Of a stretch of DNA of 64,000 bases, positions 6,214 to 14,979 are shown one piece after another; within the stretch, counting starts at the first letter, position 1; each line of letters begins with the position of its first letter. Source of the stretch: Brucella grignonensis (GTDB lineage: Bacteria > Pseudomonadota > Alphaproteobacteria > Rhizobiales > Rhizobiaceae); NCBI RefSeq assembly GCF_002252505.1, contig NZ_NNRL01000159.1:186001-250000 (forward strand), in the 5' to 3' direction. Under the pieces are notes generated by a model. It saw nothing but the letters and a program-made list of their open reading frames with translations, searched no databases and was not told the DNA's origin. Made by a program: the position numbers and the translations under genes.

Positions 6214-8754
6214 TCAACCGCCACGTTTTCCCGGCGAAAAATCCGGCACTGCGCGCCGAACGCGGTCAGCGCAGGTTCGTTTGTCATCTATCACCTCTGA
6301 CCGACCTGGAACGGGACGCAGGACATCGCCATGCAACTGCGCCCTCAGTTCCAGCCAACGCGCCTTGAGAACCTGCCAGTTGTGATCGTCGTATGTGCCA
6401 CTGACGACAATAGGGTGAACCCGAATGCGGGGCGGGAGACCATCACCATGATCCCTCCATTTCCGCCATTCGCGAAGCCAAAGACTGTTCTTGCGATCCA
6501 CACGCCCAATCTGCTGCTCGACAATGCCGGGATTCCACTCCGCGTGCAGTAGAATCACTGTGCGACAGGCCTCATGCAGATTCAGGCCCTCACGCCCGAC
6601 GCGGGATTGCGCGAGGAGCACCATCGGCCAACTGGACGACCGGTTGAATGCAGATTGCAGCATACGCCGCGTTTGCGGTGCGGTTGCGCCTGACATCATC
6701 CTGGCGAAGTTGCCTTCGCGCCCGGAATAATCGTTCAGCCAGGCATCCAGCCGGACTTTCTGCGTATCGTTGTTCTCTGCTTCATCATCCCCGGCAAGCT
6801 CCAGGAGCAGTTTTTCGAACAGCCCGAGCATTTCCCGCCCCGTCCAGGAAGCGCCCGCAACTTCCCGCCTGCCACCAAGTGCCTCGAGCAAAGCCCCGAA
6901 TTGAAGGTCTTGTTTGCCGTACTCATGGCGCAGAATCTCTGACAGAAATGCAGCAGCTCCTCCCTCCAGCGCAAGGTCTTCCAACTCCCGATGAAGCCGT
7001 GCGAGTTCAGCCCGGCGCTCGCTCGCCCACTCCTGATAGCGGGTTTTCAACATCACATCGATTTCGTCGACCCCACCCGCCACCGCAAGTTCAGGATCCC
7101 TCATCGCCGCAATGACGGCTGCTATATTGCTTTCCCCGATCCCACTGGCAGGCCAGCGCTGTCCGTCTCGCAAACGACGCAGCATCTCACGCGCGTCCAG
7201 CAGTCTGGTCAGCACATTCATCGGCGTCAGGAACCTGCCGAAGACGAGCACTTTCTCGCCGGCCCGTGTATAGGCCTCGATTTGTCTCACAGCCGCCAGG
7301 ATCGCAGGGTGGCTATAGATGTCGTTGCTCTCAGCGGTGAAAGCTTCCGTCCAAAACCCCGCCGGACCAACGAGGTTTGCATCTGTCATGCCAGAAGGGC
7401 TGTCTTCCTCATCCTCTCCAAAGCCGAACCCATACCCCTGGGCAACGGCGAGCCTGACCCGTTTCACACGCGGATCATCCTGAGGGAGTAACGACAGCGC
7501 CTCAGCCGCACAAAAGCGGCGCAACCAGTCACGGGTAAAACCCTCTGCCTCAGGTGAGACCGGGATATCGGTGACCTCACGATAATCACCATGACTGTCT
7601 TTGAAGACGCAGAATTCGGGGTCACTGCGTTTGTCCCGGCGCAGGACGTATGGTCGCAATGCTGCGCAGAACTGCCGGGCGGAGGTCTCGAATTCCCCGG
7701 TCAGCGTCTCGTCCAGTTCTTCGGTTTGAATCCGACGAACAACATTCACATAGCCGGTGATCCATTCCGTCAGCGCTGCGAGCGCAGTAATATCCTGATC
7801 GTCATCGCGACCATTGAGCCGCTCCAGCGTGTCGATCCACTGGCTGGAGTCCAGCTCGACCGGGGTGGCGGTCATGCCCAGACGAAAAGGATCATCCGCT
7901 TTCCAGCTTACCGGGCCGAGAATGCGCGAAAGGCTTGAATCTGCGCCGCGCGCCTTGTGGGCTTCGTCAACGACTATGAGATCAAACTGACCCAGGCCAT
8001 AGCCGATCAGCGGCAGGATCCTGTTCTTGTAATCGTCCGCCGAAAGCCATTTCTGATCGCCGTTAATGGCATCGCGCGGCAGTTCGTGGTCCAGAATCGT
8101 TTGGGCAATGTTCCGCGCCGCACGGCGACTGGCATATACATAGCCCACCTCACCCGAATGGAAATTTTCGCGCATGAAGTTGCGCCGTCGGCCGTCAATC
8201 AGGCGGGCGACGTTGGGTAAGAGTTCCCGGCGCCAGCCTCCAGCGGGGCCTTCTCCACGATTGGGAAACTGCATGTTCGCGAAGGAATGAGAGATCATTA
8301 TGATCTCTTCGGCGGCCCAGCCGTTCTCCGGCAACTCACGCTGCTTGCGGCGATCCGAAAGCCACTCCTTATGGCTGTGTAACCGTCTTGCGCTCCCCTC
8401 CGCATCGGTATCGTGCAAGAAACCGGAGATGAAACCATCATAGCTGCGCAGCGGCAGCAATGTCTTGTCGTCGGCGTTGAACCGTTTCAGTTCCTGTTGC
8501 CATTGTGTCCCAAGGCCCGCGGGCAGAACAATGGCGCTGCGCCCGCCCGCCTCCCGCACCGCTGCGATCAGCGCCGCCGCAATGCGGGTCTTGCCCATAC
8601 CCACCTCATCAGCCAGCAGGGCCGAGCGTTGGCCCGCCCGGATACGGCACGCTAGTTCTGTGACACTCGCCTTCTGGCCATGATCTAGCAGGGCATCATC
8701 AGACGTCCCTGCGATACGATCCAGAATGCTCGCGACCTCGTTCCAGTCCACCAT
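6214..8754 (-). CDS. SNF2/RapA-type DEAH helicase, last gene of defence run
   Basis: 846 aa from ATG at 8754, which overlaps the TGA of the gene before it. The open frame extends 75 codons further upstream inside that gene, but those residues are not helicase-like. Motif I is DEVGMGKT (about residues 49-56), motif II VVDEAH (about 258-263), motif III GMTATP. In the C-terminal RecA fold, SRVGREGLNLHEA and EQQIGRVDRK are motifs V and VI. This is a superfamily-2 SNF2-like ATP-dependent DNA translocase. It is coupled to a Tdp1-like phosphodiesterase and a 400-aa unknown. Helicase plus PLD-fold pairs occur in several anti-phage systems; its target is unknown. Confidence 0.85.
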   Translation of the reverse strand: MVDWNEVASILDRIAGTSDDALLDHGQKASVTELACRIRAGQRSALLADEVGMGKTRIAAALIAAVREAGGRSAIVLPAGLGTQWQQELKRFNADDKTLLPLRSYDGFISGFLHDTDAEGSARRLHSHKEWLSDRRKQRELPENGWAAEEIIMISHSFANMQFPNRGEGPAGGWRRELLPNVARLIDGRRRNFMRENFHSGEVGYVYASRRAARNIAQTILDHELPRDAINGDQKWLSADDYKNRILPLIGYGLGQFDLIVVDEAHKARGADSSLSRILGPVSWKADDPFRLGMTATPVELDSSQWIDTLERLNGRDDDQDITALAALTEWITGYVNVVRRIQTEELDETLTGEFETSARQFCAALRPYVLRRDKRSDPEFCVFKDSHGDYREVTDIPVSPEAEGFTRDWLRRFCAAEALSLLPQDDPRVKRVRLAVAQGYGFGFGEDEEDSPSGMTDANLVGPAGFWTEAFTAESNDIYSHPAILAAVRQIEAYTRAGEKVLVFGRFLTPMNVLTRLLDAREMLRRLRDGQRWPASGIGESNIAAVIAAMRDPELAVAGGVDEIDVMLKTRYQEWASERRAELARLHRELEDLALEGGAAAFLSEILRHEYGKQDLQFGALLEALGGRREVAGASWTGREMLGLFEKLLLELAGDDEAENNDTQKVRLDAWLNDYSGREGNFARMMSGATAPQTRRMLQSAFNRSSSWPMVLLAQSRVGREGLNLHEACRTVILLHAEWNPGIVEQQIGRVDRKNSLWLREWRKWRDHGDGLPPRIRVHPIVVSGTYDDHNWQVLKARWLELRAQLHGDVLRPVPGRSEVIDDKRTCADRVRRAVPDFSPGKRGG

Positions 8755-10556
8755 CACGCGGCCTCCCGTTCCCAGAGCGATGGGTAAGCGCTGAGCTCCC
8801 ACGCGACGGACACTGCCAAAAGCGCATCTCTCAATAGGTCTGGCGAAACCCCTTCCGGGCGCATACGCGGATCTGCCAGAGCAGGCAGAGGATTTGCCCT
8901 GGCGTTCCGGAAGAACTCGAGCATCGCTTTTTCGCGAGACGCGATAGCGCAAAGGTTCTGTTGCAACTCCCGACACCACCTTTGCCAGTCCCGCGGGTCC
9001 AACCTTGCCTGTGTCTCACAAAGACGCACCAGAAGTTCCATCATCCTGCGAATGGGATAGGCAGCTGGCGGAGCTTCGGTGGTATCTGATGCGTCGGTGA
9101 GCGGCTCTTCGCCTTCCTCACCCTCATCTTCGCTGTCAGCATCACCTGGCTCGGGAAATGAGCCAAGGCTGGCAAGGATATCTTCGACCGACATATCGGA
9201 GGGGCGAGCGACAACAAGTGCTTCGGAAGAAATGACAGGCAGCCGCCAGCCGCCCTCCGCGAGTGTCACAATCGCTGGAGCCGGTGCAGGCCATGGACAA
9301 GGTGTCTGGGCCTGAGCCGCATCGACACCAATCACCATCACCGATTTGTCTTCGGGGGCCGAGAGCACCCCGTCTTGCCATATAAGCCACGCAACTGGCG
9401 GCTGGGTTTCTGGCTCATCGGGGCGCACAAAGCCTTCCCCTTGCTGCAGGGCCTCGGGCGTCACCACATCAGTGAACTGGATCGGCAAAACAGCGGCGAT
9501 ACCGTTCCGCGTGTCTCTGCGTCGCGGCCATTTCAGTCCTCCCGGCAGATCGACGATCACACCTGCCTCAAGGTTTCCCCCGGCGCTTGCGGCACGCTCA
9601 AACCCGTTCATGCTCAGATTGCCGGATCCAAGATAAGCCCGTCCCGAGGCCTCGGTCTCGCCTGACGCCAGCACCACAAATTTTGCATGCAGGCACCCAT
9701 CAGTTCCATGCAAGACAGAGCGCGGAGGGCGCAAATTCCAGCCTGCGTCAATCAAGGCACCGGCCCGGGCAGCAAGCCCCTGACAGGAGGACGGGTTGAG
9801 AAACAGGTCGAGAGCCGCTGTTTTCGTCAGGGATTTCTCCTGCACCAATGCGCGGCGCAGTCGCTCTGGCAGGCCAGCAGCACCATCGCCGTCGCTCTCG
9901 AAATAGCCAGACCCGAGGATGAGACGGTCGGCCTTCTTCTTGGTACCCAGGCGCTCGACCACCTGAGGAAACAGCGCCTGATTGCGGCTGTCGATGAAGC
10001 GGGGACGCGCGGATGACGTGGGCAAGGCTGTGATCGCGGCCTCCAGCAAGGCGTCTGGCCGGTGCCCGTCAAAACTGCGTTCGATCAGGGCGCAATCTGC
10101 CCGCTCGCGCAGCCAGCCAAACATCTCATGCGCGGCGCGGATATCGGCAATGTCCTGTGCGTCAGGCACAGCAGAGTCCAGATCGATCGACCAGAACAGG
10201 TCGATGCTGCGAGTAAGCGGATCCTGTGTCCAGTTCCCCGTGCTGACAGCGAGGCGAATGACATAGCCATCTCCACCGCGCTTGCGAAAACCCAGAAGCG
10301 CCACCTTGGCATGGAGAAGGTTGTAGCCGCGTCCCTCGAGGCGCATCCACATCCAGGCAAGTCCCGGAACGTCCGAGATCGCATTCACGGTTGGATGGAT
10401 GAAGGCGGCCAGCACCGGGCGCGCCATCTCGCCTGTGAATGTTCGGCGGATCTGCCCCAGGACCTGCCGCGTCGCGGTGAAGCCGCACATAAGGCCAAAG
10501 TCGCCATAACAATCTTCGGGCGGCATGAAGAGGGAGTAGAGCGTCGTGTTCTGCAT
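8754..10556 (-). CDS. Tdp1-like PLD-superfamily phosphodiesterase (HKN type)
   Basis: 600 aa with two catalytic half-sites. The first is LHAKVALLGF (His82, Lys84) followed by STGNWT (Asn108). The second is LHAKFVVLAS (His290, Lys292) followed by GSGNLS (Asn313). HxK…N without the Asp of classical HxKx4D enzymes is the signature of tyrosyl-DNA phosphodiesterase 1 and relatives, which act on DNA ends or protein-DNA adducts. The C-terminal part (about 450-500) is acidic, then helical. The stop overlaps the helicase start, so the two are probably translated together. The gene starts 11 bp after the 400-aa gene. It could be a nuclease rather than an adduct remover. Confidence 0.8.
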   Translation of the reverse strand: MQNTTLYSLFMPPEDCYGDFGLMCGFTATRQVLGQIRRTFTGEMARPVLAAFIHPTVNAISDVPGLAWMWMRLEGRGYNLLHAKVALLGFRKRGGDGYVIRLAVSTGNWTQDPLTRSIDLFWSIDLDSAVPDAQDIADIRAAHEMFGWLRERADCALIERSFDGHRPDALLEAAITALPTSSARPRFIDSRNQALFPQVVERLGTKKKADRLILGSGYFESDGDGAAGLPERLRRALVQEKSLTKTAALDLFLNPSSCQGLAARAGALIDAGWNLRPPRSVLHGTDGCLHAKFVVLASGETEASGRAYLGSGNLSMNGFERAASAGGNLEAGVIVDLPGGLKWPRRRDTRNGIAAVLPIQFTDVVTPEALQQGEGFVRPDEPETQPPVAWLIWQDGVLSAPEDKSVMVIGVDAAQAQTPCPWPAPAPAIVTLAEGGWRLPVISSEALVVARPSDMSVEDILASLGSFPEPGDADSEDEGEEGEEPLTDASDTTEAPPAAYPIRRMMELLVRLCETQARLDPRDWQRWCRELQQNLCAIASREKAMLEFFRNARANPLPALADPRMRPEGVSPDLLRDALLAVSVAWELSAYPSLWEREAA

Positions 10557-10567
10557 CAGACGGCCTC

Positions 10568-11770
10568 CTATCCCACGTCACGGCTGCCCGGGTTCACCTT
10601 TCCGGACAGCTCCGTCACCAGACAATGAAGATTGTGCAGCCGGAAAAGCTGCGGCGCGAAGGCCTCGTCCTGAGGGGGCCGATTCTCGTCCTGGGTCTCC
10701 GAGCTGCCCCGCAACTCGCCCGCAGCCGGCCCGAGAACAATGTGGCCTTCGCACTGAAAAATTACGGTAGAATCGCGCGCGGCCAGCCTCTGGATCAGCT
10801 GCTGATCGGACAGATTTCGGATTTCCGCGATAAATCTGCGGCTAGTCTCCTCATTGCCCTGATCGACAAGCGCGCCTTTTGCCGAGGCCAGATCGCGCAA
10901 TTGTTTCAGCGGCTCGGCGGCGACTTCGGCTGCCTCCGCTTCTGACAGGCGCACAGGCTGATTATCGTCGCGAAGCTTCAGCAAGTGCTGTTCCAACTGG
11001 TCCAACACCGACAACGCAGCATCGCGCAGATCCATAAAAGCCGCTCCTGCGCGCAAATCCGACCAATGATCCGGCGCCAGCCCCGCCAATGCGGTTTCCT
11101 GGTCCAAATGCGCGGAGCTGGGGCCAGTGCCGAGGCGCGCCAGGGCCCGGCGCCGGGTCGAGCCGGGATCATTTCCGTCGAGCAATCGGGCAAGGATCAG
11201 TTTACGCACCGCTTCCGGGACAGCCCCAACCGGGGAAAGCACTGTCAGGGCCTCCTTCAGGCCATGTGGCTGCCTGCCATGCGCCCAGGCACCAAGCAAA
11301 CGGCGCGGTTCTTTCATCGCATTCAGCTCTAACAGCTCTCTTCCAGCGCTATGTATGCGGAACGCGCCGTAGCGGCTGCCCTGCACGAACCCGAGTGCGA
11401 CCAGAGGCTGCACCATCGCCATGCGGATCGGCTGAACCACATAAGTTCCGCGACGCCTGAGATTGTGGAAACTGCTATCCTTCAAGCCCTGCATCTTCCT
11501 CGCCCCTCGCACACGGCGATCCTGCGGGCCCGCGATGACTTCAAGCATGACGCGCGCTTCGACCGCGTTGCCGACAGGCAGTGCCGGCACACCAAGTTCC
11601 TCGGCGATAGAGATCGCCAGAACCGACCAAAGGATGGGCATGGGAAACCACATGCCGCCGATTCCGGGGACCGCCCGATCATTGAAATGACGAACCGCCG
11701 CCGCAAGCCCGAGGTTCTGCTGGCGCCGTTGCGAAACCACGGTATCGGGCGCAAGTATTCCCCAGGGCAT
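10568..11770 (-). CDS. Unrecognised 400-aa protein in defence run
   Basis: No family recognised. The N-terminal part carries a hydrophobic helix (PILWSVLAISIAEELG) and basic stretches. Around residues 100-150 a winged-helix-like pattern is possible (FHNLRRRGTYVVQPIRMAMVQPLVALGFVQGSRYGAFRIH). The C-terminal half is helical with many Gln/Glu/Arg. The stop codon of the AddA-like gene overlaps its start and the PLD gene follows 11 bp later, so it belongs to the same transcript. By position it may be the sensor or adaptor of a three-gene unit with the phosphodiesterase and helicase. Confidence 0.7.
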   Translation of the reverse strand: MPWGILAPDTVVSQRRQQNLGLAAAVRHFNDRAVPGIGGMWFPMPILWSVLAISIAEELGVPALPVGNAVEARVMLEVIAGPQDRRVRGARKMQGLKDSSFHNLRRRGTYVVQPIRMAMVQPLVALGFVQGSRYGAFRIHSAGRELLELNAMKEPRRLLGAWAHGRQPHGLKEALTVLSPVGAVPEAVRKLILARLLDGNDPGSTRRRALARLGTGPSSAHLDQETALAGLAPDHWSDLRAGAAFMDLRDAALSVLDQLEQHLLKLRDDNQPVRLSEAEAAEVAAEPLKQLRDLASAKGALVDQGNEETSRRFIAEIRNLSDQQLIQRLAARDSTVIFQCEGHIVLGPAAGELRGSSETQDENRPPQDEAFAPQLFRLHNLHCLVTELSGKVNPGSRDVG

Positions 11771-14700
11771 CAGTTAACTCTGGCCTGTGCGAAAGCTCCC
11801 GCTGACGCGCCCTCATCTGCCAGTTCCAGCCAACCGTGATCGACCCAGAACACCGCCACGCCCTGCAGCGGATGCTGCGGGTATAGTCCGGCCAACAGTC
11901 CGGCATAGCTGGAAAGCTGTGGCCAATAGGGGCCAAACCCGTCACCGCCGCCGCCGGATTTATGGTCGATCAGCATCGCGCCTGCCGGGCCGATGGCGAG
12001 AAGGTCGAGGGCACCGGGGATCTCTGCACCCTCAGGCGTGTGGCCAAGCACCGGAATCTCGGCGCGCAGGTCCGTATAGCCCTGATCGGCAAGCCAGGCT
12101 TTAAGCGCCGTGGCGCGCTCGGCCACTAGCGCAAGAGTGGCGTCGTCAAGCCCGGTCGCGAGAGCCAAAGCCGGGGCCAGATCGGGCCGGGTCAGGTATG
12201 TGCGCAGCGCCAGATGCAGTGCTGTGCCGCGGTAGGCATCGTTCAGTGCCTTTGGCCAGGGTGCTCCGATGTTGATACGGCGGGACACGGGCGGCCCCCC
12301 CGCACTACGGGTTTGCGAGGGCTGCAGCCGCCAGGGCGTCAGCGGTGTCACGGGCAACGGCGCAGCGGCACCGAATCGCAGCGCTGAGGCTGCCGCACCG
12401 CCTGCGTACTCGGTAAATCCCGCCTCTTCAGGCAGTTGCGTGATCAGCGCCGGGCAATCCACGCCATTGATGCGCAGGCTGCCCGCCCCGATCTGCGGCG
12501 CGCAAGTATCGGACAGGATATGAAACAGGTTCGTAGCCTCGGGCGCGTCTTCTTCGCGGTCCTTCAGAAAACCCGGCCATTCCAGCACCATCCGGTCACG
12601 GGCACGGGTCAGGGCGACATAGAGAAGGTTTTTCGCATTGGTTTCAAAATCGGCGCGGCGGTCTTCGATGAAACGGCGGGTCGCCTCGGGCGCGGCAAAG
12701 CCGGGCGTGTGGATCAGGCTCGCGGCCCCCAGCCCCACCGCCATATCGTCGATGCGGTCCAGGGCATCGAAACGGGTCGCAGTGGCCCCCGCACGTTCCT
12801 CAATGCCATAGTCGAACTCGGCGACGACAGTGATCGGCCATTCCCGCCCTTTGGAGGCGTGCCAGGTGACGATCTCCACCGCCTCGGCGCTGTTGGCGGA
12901 AGGATCGGGATGACGGTCGAAATCGCGCTCGCTCCCACGGGCGTCGAGCCAGCCGAGAAAGACCTTGGCAGTCTCGCCGTGGAACCCCGAGGCGGATTTG
13001 AGATCGCGATGCGCGGCTTCGAACTCACCCGCCTCAGCCTCTAGCCGCAAAAGATCGGCACGGGATTGGGCGGCGTCAGGCTGACGTTCCGCCCAGAGGC
13101 GCAGGCCGGCGGCATCCAACACCAGATCAAGGGCCGCACCCACCGGCAGGCGGGCCAAAAGGTTCGACAGAGCGGCGAGTCGCATCGGCACCGGGTCATC
13201 CACCAACCGCCCTTCCATTTGGGCGGATAGCGCCTCCTGCAAGGGCAGCGGGTCCGGGCCAAGCGTGCGCAAGAGCAGCCCGGCATGGATATCCGCCGGA
13301 TTGGCGGCAAAGGCCAGCGCGGCGCGGGCGGCAACAATCACCGGGCTTTTCGCCCAGCCATCCTCGGCGATCCGCACCGGAACGCCGCGCGCGCGCAATT
13401 CCTCGGCATAGCGGGCGGCGGTGGTGTGGCGGCAGACCAAGAGCGCGATATCCGAAGGCCGCGCCGGTCGGGCGGCCTTCGTGTGGCGGTCGGTGATGGT
13501 CTCAGTATCAGTCAGGATACGGGCGATGATGCGCTCGGCGATGTGTTCTGGGGGCTGCGAATACTTTTGTGAGCGCCGTCCCTGCGTAGCGTTCAGAACC
13601 TCGATCGCGGGACCTGCGACCGCATCGCGGGTCGGCGCCAGCGGGTTATAGCCCTGCCCAAAGAGGCCAGCCCCCATCGCATTGACGAATTGCATGATGG
13701 CTGGGGTCGAGCGCCAGTTGCGGTCCAAAGGCTGGGTCGCATCGGGGTTTGCCGCCGCCAGCGCTGTGGATAGGCGCGGATCGGCGCCCTGAAACCCCAT
13801 GATCGACTGTTTGACATCGCCCACCAGCAGTGTACGCGGCGCGTGCTGGCCCAACTGCCACAAAAGCGCGAATTGCACAGGGTTGGTATCCTGGAATTCG
13901 TCGATGATGACGCAGTCGATCTCGTCCAGCACCGCTTACCGCACGGCGAGGTCGGTGCGGAGCAGGTGCTCAGCCCCGGTGATCATATCAGCAAAGTCGA
14001 TCAGGCCGAGCGCCTTCTTGCGGGTCTCATAGGCCGCCATCACCTCTTGCGCGCAGGCGATCAGGCAGGACAGGTGCAGCTTAGCATCGGCCAGCGGGCC
14101 GGGATGGCAGGGCAGCACATCCGCCGCCGCCATGATCGCCGTGGCAAGGTCGTCATACCCCGCAGGCGTCTTGCTGGAGCGGTTAGAGATGAACAGGCTG
14201 CGCAGATCGTTCCAGACCTGCCAATCCCGATCCAGAAGATCGGGCGCGCGATCAACACGTTTGAAAAGCGCGAGGTTTTTCTCCAGCTTCTCGACATTGG
14301 TTTTGGCGGTGATCCCGGCCATGCCTCCCTCGGGAAAGGCTGCGATCATGACCTGCACGGCCGTCTGCAACGCGGTAGTCGCGGCGATAGGGTCATCCAG
14401 AACCGGCCCGTAAACCGCATCCAGCCGCGTCAGTGCCGGAGCGATCAGGCCAGCGTCACGCCCCTTGTCCCCAAGGCCGCGCAAGAGGTCGATCATCGAT
14501 AGCACCCGGGCGCGCAAACTGTCTTCGACCGTCTCGCCCTTCACGAAGTTCGGGGCGTAACCGAACCGCTCGGGCGCGGCCTTGATCGGGTCCAGCGCCT
14601 TGGCATGTGCCAGTGCCTGACGGATCAGTAGATCCCGCTCGGCATCGCCGAGATGGCGCGGCTGCGGCGAGGCGCCAGCCGCCAGAGCATGTTCGGTCAA

Positions 14701-14979
14701 AAGCCGCAGGCCCAGTCCATGTATGGTCGAGACATAGGCGCGCTCGACCGCCATCGCCTCGGCGACCAGTCCATCGGCCAGAAGGCCGGCACGGATCCTT
14801 TCGCGCAACTCGCCAGCCGCGGCCTCGGTAAAGGTGACGGCAAGGATACGTTCGGGCCGGACAATGCCGCGTTTCACCCAATCGGACAGCTGGGTCTTGA
14901 TGCGGTGGGTCTTGCCCGCGCCGGCACCCGCGGGAACGATGACCAGACCTTGATCTGCATTGACGGGGGCCATGGTCAT
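11770..14979 (-). pseudogene. AddA/UvrD-like helicase-nuclease interrupted by one in-frame TAA
   Basis: One frame of 1070 codons, split by TAA at 13938-13936 (after residue 347). Before the stop: motif I VPAGAGAGKT, motif Ia AVTFTEAAAGELRER. After it: motif II IIDEFQDTNPVQF, GDVKQSIMGFQGADP, WRSTPAIMQFV, TWHASKGREW, LLYVALTRARDR and a C-terminal PD-(D/E)XK nuclease block (GALDLLAIGPAGAMLIDHKSGG). This is the AddA layout of a superfamily-1 helicase fused to a RecB-type nuclease. No frameshift is seen, so a single base change could explain the break. A GTG at 13932 could restart the second half, but it lacks a ribosome site and motif I. It overlaps the AddB-like gene by 4 bp. Confidence 0.85.

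Noticed and set aside
6214-11770. DISARM system
   Set aside because: Helicase and PLD genes are present, but no DUF1998 gene and no DISARM methyltransferase lie with them; the PLD protein is HKN rather than HKD.
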